Assembly (NCBI GenBank): GCA_905182995.1
Contig: CAJJDP010000016.1
Coordinates: 186,001-250,000, forward strand
DNA from: Paramecium octaurelia
Taxonomy: Eukaryota; Ciliophora; Oligohymenophorea; Peniculida; Parameciidae
Reading direction: 5' to 3'
DNA: 64,000 nucleotides
The notes beneath the pieces were generated by a model that worked only from the letters and a program-made list of their open reading frames with translations, did not search any database and was not told the DNA's origin. The translations under genes were made by a program, and so were the position numbers. Shown piece after piece: positions 49,033 to 64,000 of this stretch; the first letter of the stretch is position 1, and the number at the start of each line of letters is the position of its first letter.

Positions 49033-50853
49033 TCATTTTTTTTATTCATAAATTCTGTTCCTTAAAGCATAGTATTTATCCTATAAGATTTATAAACAAT
49101 TTTCTTTAGAGTGATCATCAATTTATCTATCAGTTTGGAGTTTACTTGAATTCGAAAAATGATCTGTCCTAGCTTAGTGTCTTTTCGTATTTTCAATAGA
49201 TTATTAACCAATATTTGGATTTCCCTCTACACATTGTTATTTAACTAACTTTTTTAATTGATTCACTGTAGTAGTCTAATTAGATAATGGGGATTGATTG
49301 CCCATAGCTTAAGAATCATCTGTACCTCTTTGTATTGAATTATAACTATTTCTTTGATTACTTAAAGTAGCTGAATTCTATAAATATTGAGAATTTTAAA
49401 AAGATCTTTATTAATTAATTTTGCTTTGTTATTCTATATGATCTTTAAGTTCCCTTTAAAATTCCACTGCATATTATTATAGTTCAACAACTCTTTAATT
49501 TAAATTCTAGATCTCCATTTATAAATTAGTATTCTCAATTTAGATTTATTAGTTATCCTTTATAAGTAAAGCATTTCTTTCTTGCAATTATCTGTTTTCT
49601 TGTTGTAGATCTTTTAACTCATACAAAACTTATTCATATTCCTTTTTTACAATATCATTATCCTATTCTAACCGAGCTATTTATTGCTCCAATTAGTCAC
49701 ATTCCTTCATTAAATCCTTATATTATAATAATGTTTAATTTGTGTTTTCTTTCCCTTCCTCTGCACTCTACTTTAATCCATAAGCAATGTTCTCAAGTTA
49801 ATTAATTATTAGCATCTTTTCCTATAACTCTTATTCCATTTATTTTATTATTTGCTCTTTCTAATTTAATTCTTATTCCAGTTTATTAATTTTCTATTTG
49901 ATTTGATTCTAATTATCATAAATCACTTTTTTTTCTATTTTTAAAGTTCTATGAGACTTCTCCAATATTTTATTTTCATCCTAAATTTTGTTTAATTCTA
50001 ATTTTAATTAATTTTATTCATCTTAAATCTTTTTATCTTTCTCTTCTTTTTCAAATTAAGTAATTTATAACTATTTGTACAATTATTAATTTTCATTTTC
50101 CAATAAATGCAATTCCCGAACCAACTCTTAATATTGAAACTTCTCTCTTTACTATTCTAACTCAAACTACTTTTGTAGCTCCTCATAATATTTGATTTTA
50201 CTGTGATACATAGATTCGAATTGATTGAACTAAATTATAGATATCATTGTAATACCTTTTCTGATAATTTGTAGAATTCATTTTAACTATTGTCTAACTA
50301 CTATTAACATCTCTTATTCTCTTTCATTATACTCTAATATTAAGATTTTATAGAGGCATTTGTTTCTATTAATTCTTTAATCTCCTTCTAAAAGCTTTGA
50401 TTCTCATTCTTCAATGTTCCTACTTATACCTTGTAAGATTCATTCTCAGTTTTATATTTAATTAATGAATCCACCTATTCTTTCAATATATTGATTTATT
50501 GTGTCTAAGATGATTATTGTGTATTAGCTATTGTTTCTAATTTGAGTCTAGATGTTTCCAATTCATATTACAATGTCGTATTCTGCACTTCTAAATATGA
50601 TACCTTCTCAACTAATTCTAAATTCTATTTTTCATAAATGCAGTACTTTTTATTAATACTCTTGAACCTATTTCTCTAATTTCATTTTGTAAAGTCTTAA
50701 CTCATCAACCATATGTTCGTTAGATTTTAATGTTTCACTAATTTTTCTTTCGCTTATTCGTTCTATTTCTTGTTGTGTTTTAACAATCTTCTTTCTCTCT
50801 TACATAGATCTTGTTCTGGATGATAAGAAATCTTAAAAGAATAGCTTACTCAT
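49033..50853 (-). CDS. Coiled-coil protein
   Basis: 590 aa with two introns (22 and 26 nt); the spliced length is exactly 591 codons. It starts MSKLFFQDFLSSRTRSMQER, then runs as coiled coil almost to the end (LVEKVSYLEVQNTTLQYELE, YYEELQKQFELEQQREKFQY), with a Ser/Asn/Gln-rich region before a short C-terminal helix (DKYYALRNRIYEQKK). No known domain. Possibly a basal-body or axoneme coiled coil, but this is only a guess from style. Confidence 0.75.
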
Positions 50854-51254
50854 TATTTATTTTAAAATTCAAAAGTTTGTTAATATATAATCATGATTAT
50901 ATTTTACAATTTGCCTCAATTCCCAAATAATTCAAGATGGAATTCTCAAACCTATTGTATTCTTCAATCCATAAACATAGAATTACTGTAGGTGTTATAA
51001 ATAAGGGCCACAATCAAAACATTAGTATAATAAATAACTTATTATAATCATTAGTTTTCTTATAATCTTCTGTTTAATGCAGAGAATTGAGCATTCATTA
51101 CAATCTTACTTACTATGATTAATTTCGGATGAAGTGTAGTATTAAATTATATGTTATTTAAGGTATATATTAATATTAATAAAAACAGAAATTGATTTGT
51201 ATCTAAAAATAATGTTTGTTTAATATGTGCTAAAAATAAATATTTAATTCCTAT
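50854..51254. other. Intergenic, nothing recognised
   Basis: About 400 bp of AT-rich DNA between two minus-strand genes; no frame, RNA gene or repeat seen. Confidence 0.4.
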
Positions 51255-51913
51255 TCATTATGTTGATTGGAAATAATTGTCGATATCTTCGTCTTGTTAG
51301 AAATTGGACACTCTGTTAAAATAATACTAGTGGCTTTCGTAATCTTCAAAATTTAAATTTTCTTCCTAAAAATATTAGCAAATGGAATTACCTATATAAA
51401 TTATATTTCAGTATCAATATAATTTTGATCATCGCATATTATAAGATTGGATGATTCTTATTGAGATCCACAACTATCTGTAGTTTCAGGATCTTCCTGC
51501 AATTTTTATTTTAGTAATAAATTTTACTCCAAGATCATTTCTTGAGTCTTTCTTTAAGCTTCAAGCTCTTTGAGTCTGATATCTTTAAGCTTTTTTTTAA
51601 GTTTGTTTTGATTCTTTCTCAAATAGCTTCTTAGAAATCCCATCTTCTCATTAGAAAATTACTTAATATCTGCAGTGAGTAATTTCACTTTTTTGAAAAG
51701 TTGGGTATAATCTTCAAGCGTTTTTTTGGGGATTCCAACTATTTCGGCAGCTTAATTCAAGGTAACTTTGATTATTTCTCCGTTATTGGTTTATAATCCT
51801 TCAGTAAACATTTATCTCCATCTCTCGACTTTCTCAATTGCCTCACAAACAAGTCTTTCTTTAACTCTCTTGAAGGATTAGTGTTTATTAGTAATAGAAG
51901 TAGAAGTATTCAT
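51255..51913 (-). CDS. Small protein with a helix-turn-helix-like N-terminal domain
   Basis: 210 aa with one 26-nt intron; the spliced length is exactly 211 codons. Residues 15-100: RLVCEAIEKVERWRQMF, TLNQAAEIVGIPKKTLEDY (a clear helix-turn-helix shape), then FSNEKMGFLRSYLRKN. A Lys/Glu/Leu-rich helix (KLKKKLKDIRLKELEAQRKT) that could be a leucine-zipper-like coil follows, then an acidic C-terminal tail. The text resembles a family of small ciliate proteins I have seen before with the same HTH and helix order, but I cannot give it an established name. It could be a DNA-binding protein; this is inference. Confidence 0.65.
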
Positions 51914-51953
51914 TTTAAAAAGTAAAGTAATTTATGCTTTGAATTTTTCATGA

Positions 51954-52226
51954 TCACACGGCTTTAAAATTTTCTTTAAAAAAGATACATTAACAAATTT
52001 AGTATATAGAAATCAAATCAATAAAGGTTTCGAATTAACTCAATTGATTTTTTTTTAATTTTCGATCTTTGTTCCAAATGGCTCTAGACTCTGGAAACTT
52101 GATTCGATGAGTCCTCTTTAAATAATTATTAAAGTCTTTTAGAACAGTTATCAATTGTTTTTCTATTTTCTTGTATCGATTTGATTTTCTATCTTGTAAT
52201 AACTTGATGTTCAACCTTTTTATCAT
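51954..52226 (-). CDS. Small basic hypothetical protein
   Basis: 90 codons, ATG at 52226 and TGA at 51956-51954. The first 63 residues are strongly basic and helical (IKRLNIKLLQDRKSNRYKKI, DFNNYLKRTHRIKFPESR); the last 27 are hydrophobic and less convincing. An unseen intron near the end is possible. It lies only 40 bp upstream of the next gene on the same strand. No family is recognised. Confidence 0.45.
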
Positions 52227-52326
52227 TGTTTTATGGATTTACAATATTATTGATTTAAATATGTCTACTACTAAAATTAAAAATATTACGGCTTCAAAAC
52301 TGTTGTGCTGATGCTTCTCACATGCT

Positions 52327-52680
52327 TCACAAATGACCCCATTCTTCTTCTTTGAGACAAAGCATTTGTTATTTATTCCCTATCAGATTGTAAAATCTTT
52401 CTATATGTTTCGATTTATTCTTCATGATAGTGATCAAAGTCTTTTAATTTTTTGTTTAATCGATGACTTCTGAGTAATAAAGGGTCAATTTCCTTGAATT
52501 TATTATTTTTAATACTTGTATCTACTCATTCATAGTATATTGAATTCTTTTAAGGAGATTCTGTTATTTGACCTTATTTAGGATCAAATCTATATTTTCT
52601 TACTTTTGAAGCCAGTCTGGATTTTGGGGAGGCTTTTCATAAGTGTTTAGTGTTAATTCTTGACTGTACCTATAAGTCAT
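52327..52680 (-). CDS. Small hypothetical protein, 117 aa
   Basis: An intact frame of 118 codons, ATG 52680 to TGA 52329-52327. It is basic and helical: YSQELTLNTYEKPPQNPDWL, ILNKVKQQNLLKRIQYTMNE, KNKSKHIERFYNLIGNK. The NTYEKPPQNPDW opening followed by helices is distinctive but not assigned. It lies directly downstream of the kinase gene. Its 5' three-quarters are repeated at 53698-54003 because of the assembly fault at 53697; this copy is the complete one. Confidence 0.6.
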
Positions 52681-53696
52681 AATTATATTTATAATTTCTA
52701 AAGTTCTGCATTATGTAATAAATCATAAATACAAAATAATAAAATTGATGTTCTATAAAAGATAATTTTATGATCATTTTTTCATTTTTTTTCTTTCTGC
52801 AATCTTCCTTCTAGCTTTCTTGGCTTGATACAACAATTTTACAACTATTTTCAAAGCCATTTAAATATTGAGACTAGTTAAAGCAAATCGTATATCCATT
52901 TCTGTGACATCGACATATTCAATATATTAATTAATAATTGGCTACTTACCAAAATCGGTGACCCAATCATCCATAATAATTTAATCAATTTTCAACCTTT
53001 TTTCAGGAGCCTTTTATAATAAACCCTGTAATAATTTAATAATCGAACTAGAAAATCCTGAGGGTTACGAGAATGGAGGACTAAATAACACATAAATTTG
53101 TACTTCTCCTCTAAAATTTGTTATCTCAACTCCATAGACTTTTAACTTGTGAATGGCAGTTTTCCATAGACCATTTAATATAAAGTTACTCCTCCTGCCC
53201 AAATATCAACTGGCTTTCCGTCGAAATTCTATCCTAAATGATTGACAGGATTCATACCTTTAAATACTTCTGGAGCTAAGTATGCTTGAGTGCCTGTCTG
53301 ATTGGATATTCGACCATCTCCTCCATCTTCCATAATGTGGGATACTCCAAAGTCTGCAATTTTAAGTTAGTTTTTAATGTTGACTAATAAATTTTCTGGT
53401 TTGATATCTCTGTGTATAACATTCACACATTCATGCACTAAATATGAATACTATGTTACAGTAATATAATCCTTTAATAAAATCAGAAAAATAATGCCTA
53501 CACTATTCTTCTGTTAATCTAGAGACAGGATTTTTGTCATCAATTTCATCGAGTATATTTGAAGAGGTTTTCTATTTTTTAAAGAATCCTTTGCTTAAGA
53601 TACTTCCTTTGCCCATGTATTCCATCACTAAGTATAATTTATCTTTGTTTGGGTCATCAATGACTTCAAATAATTGAACAACATTTTCATGAGAAA
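52375..53696. repeat. First copy of a 1,322-bp direct repeat flanking an N (assembly overlap)
   Basis: Identical in every stretch I compared with 53698-55019 (offset 1,323). It ends exactly at the N, as the end of a contig would. Best read as one genomic sequence present twice in the scaffold. Confidence 0.85.
52774..53696 (-). pseudogene. Artefactual 3' partial copy of the CaMKK-like kinase gene
   Basis: Holds the kinase from SHENVVQLFEVIDD in the N-lobe to the TGA at 52776-52774, with the same introns as the full gene at 54097-55786. It has no start because it stops at the N. Treat it as a duplicate of the complete gene, not as a separate locus or a true pseudogene. Confidence 0.8.
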
Positions 53697-53697
53697 N
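53697..53697. other. Assembly gap, single N
   Basis: The only ambiguous base in the window. It sits between the two copies of the 1,322-bp repeat. A small reading frame crossing it (53572-53760) is a chimera of two minus-strand genes and not real. Confidence 0.95.
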
Positions 53698-54003
53698 ATT
53701 CCCTATCAGATTGTAAAATCTTTCTATATGTTTCGATTTATTCTTCATGATAGTGATCAAAGTCTTTTAATTTTTTGTTTAATCGATGACTTCTGAGTAA
53801 TAAAGGGTCAATTTCCTTGAATTTATTATTTTTAATACTTGTATCTACTCATTCATAGTATATTGAATTCTTTTAAGGAGATTCTGTTATTTGACCTTAT
53901 TTAGGATCAAATCTATATTTTCTTACTTTTGAAGCCAGTCTGGATTTTGGGGAGGCTTTTCATAAGTGTTTAGTGTTAATTCTTGACTGTACCTATAAGT
54001 CAT
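53698..54003 (-). pseudogene. Artefactual 5' partial copy of the 117-aa gene
   Basis: Begins with the same ATG context (54003) and runs identically to the N, where it is cut. It is a product of the uncollapsed overlap. Confidence 0.8.
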
Positions 54004-55019
54004 AATTATATTTATAATTTCTAAAGTTCTGCATTATGTAATAAATCATAAATACAAAATAATAAAATTGATGTTCTATAAAAGATAATTTTATGATCAT
54101 TTTTTCATTTTTTTTCTTTCTGCAATCTTCCTTCTAGCTTTCTTGGCTTGATACAACAATTTTACAACTATTTTCAAAGCCATTTAAATATTGAGACTAG
54201 TTAAAGCAAATCGTATATCCATTTCTGTGACATCGACATATTCAATATATTAATTAATAATTGGCTACTTACCAAAATCGGTGACCCAATCATCCATAAT
54301 AATTTAATCAATTTTCAACCTTTTTTCAGGAGCCTTTTATAATAAACCCTGTAATAATTTAATAATCGAACTAGAAAATCCTGAGGGTTACGAGAATGGA
54401 GGACTAAATAACACATAAATTTGTACTTCTCCTCTAAAATTTGTTATCTCAACTCCATAGACTTTTAACTTGTGAATGGCAGTTTTCCATAGACCATTTA
54501 ATATAAAGTTACTCCTCCTGCCCAAATATCAACTGGCTTTCCGTCGAAATTCTATCCTAAATGATTGACAGGATTCATACCTTTAAATACTTCTGGAGCT
54601 AAGTATGCTTGAGTGCCTGTCTGATTGGATATTCGACCATCTCCTCCATCTTCCATAATGTGGGATACTCCAAAGTCTGCAATTTTAAGTTAGTTTTTAA
54701 TGTTGACTAATAAATTTTCTGGTTTGATATCTCTGTGTATAACATTCACACATTCATGCACTAAATATGAATACTATGTTACAGTAATATAATCCTTTAA
54801 TAAAATCAGAAAAATAATGCCTACACTATTCTTCTGTTAATCTAGAGACAGGATTTTTGTCATCAATTTCATCGAGTATATTTGAAGAGGTTTTCTATTT
54901 TTTAAAGAATCCTTTGCTTAAGATACTTCCTTTGCCCATGTATTCCATCACTAAGTATAATTTATCTTTGTTTGGGTCATCAATGACTTCAAATAATTGA
55001 ACAACATTTTCATGAGAAA
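53698..55019. repeat. Second copy of the 1,322-bp direct repeat (assembly overlap)
   Basis: Starts right after the N and continues without break into the rest of the kinase gene at 55020. This copy therefore belongs to the right-hand contig, and the left copy to the left-hand contig. Confidence 0.85.
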
Positions 55020-55786
55020 TCTATTTTAGAGTCTTTATACTTTTTTCATGATTGCAATTTCTCTTTCAAGCATCGTGTAAGCATTTGATTTCGAAAGCAG
55101 TTTCTTTTTCAGCTTTTTTTTATTTGCAATTTTAATCGCCTATGAAATCGAGTTAATATATCTACAAAGATTTCGCCTTTAAAGTTTTATGCTTTTTTAA
55201 CTTTTCCAAAGGCTCCTTGTCCCAGAGATTCCAAGATAGTATATTAGTTGATTTATGCCATGCCTTCTTCATTTATACTCTTCTCTAGACGTGAAGTTTG
55301 GACCACTTCGAGAGTGTGTTAGACTTATAAGGATCTCCTGGGTTGTTTCTGCCTTTAGGAGCTCAACATCTAGGATTCCTTAATGTTCAAATATTTTTCC
55401 ATTGATATTTCTACTTTCTCATACAATATACTCATTTTTACCTCTATTTTGTTTGATTTCCGAACCACATCAATCAGATTAGTAGTAACATATTCAAGAA
55501 ATGGCGTTTTGATCCCTGGCGACTTAGAATTGAAGGCTTGCAAGTTTTATGGATTTTAATTTAGAACTATTTTTGAAGGAACATTTCTGACTATTTCAAG
55601 GAGATTAGTCTAGTGTTTAAGTTTATTTTTATGCGAAAACAAAGTTGTATCATCCCATCTGAGATTAAAATCACTTGGATCTGTTTTCAGTCTTTCTGGC
55701 TCTTAAAGTAGCGATAGCATCCTTACCAGTTTAAATCATAGATACCTATAATTGTTTAACTGATTGTTTGATGTTCCACTACCCAT
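54097..55786 (-). CDS. CaMKK-like serine/threonine protein kinase
   Basis: 524 aa with five introns (24, 26, 20, 22 and 23 nt); the spliced length is exactly 525 codons. The N-terminus MGSGTSNNQ is a myristoylation candidate, followed by a 170-residue Ser/Lys/Asn-rich lead. Kinase domain: LESLGQGAFGKVKKAQ, AIKIANKKKLKKK, SHENVVQLFEVIDD, YLVMEYMGKGS, NVIHRDIKPENLLVN, LKIADFGVSHIMEDGGDG, GTQAYLAPEVFKG, KPVDIWAGGVTLYLMVYGKLPF. The DFGVS motif, GDG insert and VDIWAGGVTLY wording fit the CaMKK/LKB1-side upstream kinases that phosphorylate other kinases' activation loops. The C-terminal tail is basic (KKARRKIAERKKMKK). An acidic calmodulin-type site was not identified. Confidence 0.87.
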
Positions 55787-55818
55787 ATAAATTATATTCA
55801 ATAAATTATTATTCAATT

Positions 55819-57100
55819 ATGCAATCCGAAGACAATGAATGGTAAAAAGTGGTGCAATCAACCACAAAGATAGATTAATAAATTAAGAACATTAAAATGA
55901 GATTATAGTCAGCATTGACACAGCTTATCATTCAATCTGAAGAAAATAATAAAGTCAACAATCCTGACCCTATCCTTCCAAAAACAAATGTTCCCTTAAT
56001 TATTCAACATAACAGCAGATCCATTGAAATGAGAGAAAAACCAGCATTGAGACAATGTGCATCGAAATCTCCAATTCGAACTCCTGAAACTACCGACTGT
56101 CCATCTCCAATTTCATCCATTGTCCATAATTCCACATTGAGAATGCAACTAAAGGCAGCAGAAATTTTGAGTCCCAAATACCAAAATATATCAGATAGAT
56201 TTCATATAGGAAAATTTTTAGGAAAAGGTAAATTTAGCGATGTGTTTTAAGCATAGTAAAATTATAATTAAAGTTAGAGAGAAAACATCAAAAGTACTAG
56301 TAGCTTTAAAAGTAATCCAAAAAAGTGTTATTAGCAAATATAAAATGGAGGCTTAGTTAGCCCATGAAATCAAAATCTAGAGTTATCTCAACCATCCAAA
56401 CATCCTTAAATTATTTGGCGTATTCTAAGAATAAACTAAAGTATTTAATTGAATATTATAGATAGATTGTTTTAATTTTAGAATATGCACCAGATGGGGA
56501 ATTATATAAGTTACTAAAGAAGCAACCTAATCGTAGATTCAGTGAGAATAAAGCAGGAAATTATATTGCATAAATTGTTGAAGGAATTTCATATATGCAC
56601 AAAATGAAAGTAATCCATAGAGATATCAAACCAGAAAATATACTAATTAGTCTAGTAAGGCAAATGAATAAATTTAGTAATTTTTAAAAATTGCAGATTT
56701 TGGGTTAGCTACTTATTCGCCAGAATCAAAACCTAGGCAATCTTTTTGTGGCACAATTGATTATATGTCTCCTGAGATAGCTTCTGGATAAGATTATGAT
56801 CACTCAGTTGATTTGTGGTCAATAGGCATTCTAGCTTATGAATTGACAACAGGAATTACTCCTTTTTACTAATCATCTAAAGAGGATACCATGAGAAAGA
56901 TCATAGAAGGTAGAGTTGATTTTCCCAAATATGTTTCTAATGAATTATAAGATTTTTCAAAGTGCTGTTTGAGAAAGGATCCCTCGTAAAGATTGAGATT
57001 GGAGTAGATGGCTGTTCATAAATGGATTTAAATGAATCATTAAGCTGGAGGATAGTATGACCGAATGCTTGTTTAATAATTGGTAACTATACTGAAATGA
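55819..57100 (+). CDS. Aurora-like serine/threonine protein kinase
   Basis: 403 aa with three introns (22, 25 and 23 nt); the spliced length is exactly 404 codons. About 135 Ser/Pro/Asn-rich residues precede the kinase: IGKFLGKGKFSDVFQA, VALKVIQKSVISKY, NHPNILKLFGVFQEQTK, LILEYAPDGELYKLLKKQ, KVIHRDIKPENILI, IADFGLATYSPES, FCGTIDYMSPEIASG, VDLWSIGILAYELTTGITPF. HPNIL, LEYAPxG and FCGTxDYxxPE are Aurora signatures. The activation loop has RQSFCGT where animal Auroras have RRTTLCGT, so the phosphorylation site would be Ser. Aurora kinases act in mitosis and in cilium disassembly. It is divergent from the CaMKK-like gene by only 32 bp. Confidence 0.88.
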
Positions 57101-57145
57101 TTTATATGACTATGCGAAATTTGTTTTAATTTTATTATAAATTTA

Positions 57146-61163
<4,018 letters not shown>

Positions 61164-61449
61164 AAATATGATTATTTTATTATACCTATGTTATTAAGCC
61201 AATAATAATTAATATTTCTAGTTTTCCTACTCGAATGAAATCCTTTAATGGTTATAGAACATTATCTAAAGCCTTAGAGTCGAATGAAAACGAGGAGACA
61301 ATAAAAATATTGGTATTTTATTATTACAGATTTTTTAGATTATTATGATAGCGAATAATACTTAAAGAGAATAAACACCTCAGAAATCAAATTGATTTTA
61401 AGGAAAAATTATAAATTATTTTAAATGTTTTGTTAATTTTAAATAAATA

Positions 61450-62502
61450 TCAATTTTAATCATCAACAATAAACTCGCCAATCGCATTTTACATTTGCAA
61501 TAAATTTTTTGATGGTTTCCATATCTTAATTAATTTATCTTATCCTCCACTTATAACTAAATGATTATCTTAGATGACATGCAAAGCATTAATTTATTAC
61601 TAACAATTAGAATATTAATACATTTGAAGCAGTAATGTCATGCAGTAACTAGAATTTTCCATCTTCATTAACTTTTATGGCCCTAACATAACCGTCTTTG
61701 GAAGCTGTGTAAATTAATTTTAGACTTTTATCAACTAGAGATGAATATACAATGTACTTGTTAAAGCTGTAATTAAATCCTTATGAATGCTATCATTTGT
61801 TGTAATTTCTAAGCCTGTTTGCTAATTCCAGAGCAACATTCTCTTGCTCAGAGAACTAATTCATTATTAGAATGTCTTACCAACTCACTATATAGTCACC
61901 AAAAGAAGCAACTCCATTTACTTTATCTAATTAAGGTGGCTATAACTATTAAATTTGATTATATTTATTTTTGTTAAAAGGAATTCTTTTAGTATAATGC
62001 TTCAAAGTTCCATAAATCAACTCAGAATTTTCATCAGAACCATAAAGACTTAGAATATCAGAACCTTTTTCGAATTCGTACAGAATACTTAAATAGTCTT
62101 ATTAAAATACGTATTTTATCTAGAATCCCAAATATTTAAGGCATTAGAATTGATCGATTTTCCAGCTGCCACCAATAATCCATTGATGCTAGTAATTGAT
62201 TTGATTTCTTCAATGGAAGACTTAAGTAACCCTTTGCACATCAATGTTAAAGGATCATATAAAGATATTTGAGATCCATGTGAAACTGCAAAAGCATCTC
62301 TATCAGCCCAATAATAGATGGATCTACAGTGATTACTTTAATCGATTGTACTAATCAGTTATTGAGATTCTATATCCCAAACTTTAAATTATTTATACTA
62401 CCCAGAACACAAAATATTATCTTTAGTATATAAAGATAGGACTGGTTGATCATGACCTTAAAGAGTTTTCACAATACTAAAATTATATTGATAATTACTC
62501 AT
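61450..62502 (-). CDS. WD40-repeat protein
   Basis: 319 aa with four introns (23, 25, 23 and 22 nt); the spliced length is exactly 320 codons. Repeat units visible: LQGHDQPVLSLYTKDNILCS, YKQFKVWDIESQ, SQISLYDPLT, ALNIWDSRQ, LTASKDGYVRAIKV-like text and SGGQDKLIKIWKPSKN, about six or seven weak blades filling the whole protein. There is no extra domain. It is a generic scaffold and the orthologue is not identified. It ends 287 bp from the convergent CHD gene; that gap holds nothing recognised. Confidence 0.78.
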
Positions 62503-62610
62503 AATTAATAATCTCTTGAGACGAATTTAACTATTCAGTGATCCAATGTTATGATACAGAATTTCTAATTCTCATGCCTGATCCTAATTATCCGAACGAT
62601 TTTACATGGG

Positions 62611-64000
62611 TCAAAGCCAAAGGTAGTTATTCTTGTTTTTATTCTTTAGTAATTGAATTTCTAATTGAATGGAATGATTAAGAATGCTATAATTATTAAC
62701 TTATTCCTATTGATTTATCTTTCTATTATTTATTTATTTATTCACTATAAAAGTTTTTATAATAATCTAATTCTATGCTTGTGGTTCGATATTAGTTTTA
62801 TAATGCTTAAAGTTTTCTTTTATATTCATTTATCTGCCTTTTGAGATCATCTATGGGAGTATTTTATCTAATTGATTTTTTAATAGGACTAGGCTTAGCA
62901 TTAATGAGTTCCTAATTTGTTTAGTTTAATTCCTCTATCTATTGGGCATATAAAGTCATTTAATAATGATCTTTAACCCAATTATCAATAACATACCTGA
63001 ATGACCTTGTACACCAATTCGGTAAATCTTTGAAGTACTAATTGGTTAAAACTATGGTGTAGTAATCGTTAGCTTTCTAACAAATTACTCGATAATCGTC
63101 TATTTTTTTAAGCTAGAATTCTATAGTTTCTGATATATTCTCTCTTTTCTACTAAAAATCATTTAATTCTAATTCAAATTATTACACATTTTCAATGCTA
63201 CAAACTGCACTATTTTAGGTCATATCAAATTGAATTTAATCAATTTTAATTTGTAATGAACATATCTTAACTTCAATTTATCTTAATTCTTCTTAAAGTT
63301 CTTCTAATTTAGAGTACTCTTTTGTTATCTACTCCTCAGCCTATTCTCCAAGAATTAACTCTGTAAACAAATCATCAATTTATTTTTCAAATGTGTCATA
63401 TTATAAAGATTTATTTGGATTATAACGATTATGCTATTTGACAATCAATTTTTCATTCTTTTATTTCTATAATTCATCTTCCTTCCTTTTCAATTAAACA
63501 TCTTTCTTTGTATTTTCATTTTTCAATTTACTTACTAAAGTATCTTACTATATTTTTTATTTTTTGGCATAAATCAATTCTTTATGCTTTTACTCCTTGT
63601 CTTTAATGTATTTCTCATTCTCTTATTTCATTTTCTTAATCAGATCAACTTTCTATTTTTTCATTTGTTCAATATTAGTTCTTAGTTCTTTTACTTAACA
63701 TTCTTAATCTTCTAACTTCTTTTACAATTATTTGGATGTCATTTCTTTTTATCTCATGTCCAAAATCTTAGTTTCATACTCTTATATTTTTAATTTAAGT
63801 GAATTCATTTAAGCAGAATCCTACTTATTATTCAATTGCTTCTATAGCTTAGCCTTCTCCTCTTCTAAAATGGAAATTTGTTTTAAATAGTTTTGCTTAT
63901 CATCTTATAATAATTAAATTGTCTCAATTTTTATTTTATCTAGTTCCTGTAGCTGCTACTCCTATTCTTCAATTTGAAGATCTTTTTCAATTAATTCAGA
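62611..64000 (-). CDS. Coiled-coil tail of a probable kinesin (KIF4/KIF21-like), 5' part outside
   Basis: The 3' part of a minus-strand gene that continues beyond the right edge, with TGA at 62613-62611. The visible part is long coiled coil. One segment, LIYAKKQKIQQDTLVSKLKN followed by KKDVQLKRKEDELQKQK, resembles the stretch of kinesin-4 family tails where bundled helices end in RRK(T/x)EE. A helical domain with aromatic residues follows (YYTIVLTNQYFKDLPNWCTR), then more coil and a Gln/Asn-rich end. The motor head would lie right of the window, so the kinesin call is an inference from one segment. Confidence 0.5.

Noticed and set aside
53572-53760. Reading frame across the N
   Set aside because: It joins the 117-aa gene to the kinase N-lobe through the assembly gap, so it is a chimera.
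52774-55786. Tandem pair of kinase genes
   Set aside because: The left copy lacks a 5' end and stops exactly at the N, and the copies match. An uncollapsed overlap explains this better than gene duplication.

Overview
This window is a piece of ciliate macronuclear chromosome, almost certainly from a Paramecium. TAA and TAG are read as glutamine throughout conserved proteins, and TGA is the only ordinary stop. Genes are packed on both strands with gaps often of only 30-100 bp. I placed 67 GT-AG introns, and every one is 20-29 nt long. In most of the genes to which I assigned introns, removing them leaves an exact multiple of three, so the models support each other. No mobile element, viral relic, CRISPR array, rRNA or convincing tRNA was seen.

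Layout. 1-9 kb: end of a NOP53-like ribosome biogenesis factor, an ammonium transporter, a WD40 protein, a small lipid-anchor candidate, an MBOAT lysophospholipid acyltransferase, a MORN-repeat protein and a calcium-dependent protein kinase. 10-23 kb: a UBC12-like E2-fold protein without its catalytic Cys, a 1739-residue coiled-coil protein, S-adenosylmethionine synthetase, a twin-CX3C small protein, a second MORN protein and glycogen phosphorylase. 24-36 kb: a ULK/Atg1-like kinase, a C2HC zinc-finger protein, a very large polytopic membrane protein of unknown family, a decayed secreted-protein gene and a beta-helix protein. 36-45 kb: a mitochondrial CnoX-like protein, a thioredoxin reductase that appears to end in Gly-Cys-Sec-Gly, TFIIH helicase XPB, a coiled-coil protein and a TALE homeodomain protein. 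45-64 kb: PKA regulatory subunit, a cyclin, coiled-coil proteins, a CaMKK-like kinase, an Aurora-like kinase, a CHD/Mi-2 remodeler, a WD40 protein and the end of a kinesin-like coiled coil.

The most interesting locus is the thioredoxin reductase (37455-38995, minus). UGA is the stop codon here, yet the conserved C-terminus reads TGC-TGA-GGT-TGA. A stem-loop begins 6 nt after the inner TGA, and a SECIS-like element lies about 130 nt further into the 3' region. UGA would therefore mean selenocysteine and then stop within six bases.

The genes do not form one pathway. They are housekeeping, signalling (five kinases plus PKA-R), chromatin and cytoskeletal genes in ordinary dispersed eukaryotic order. 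Several gene-poor stretches carry decayed coding-like sequence, which fits a lineage with old whole-genome duplications.

One assembly fault matters. The single N at 53697 joins two copies of a 1,322-bp sequence (52375-53696 and 53698-55019). This looks like an uncollapsed contig overlap, not a real duplication. It creates a false partial kinase copy and a truncated copy of a small gene.
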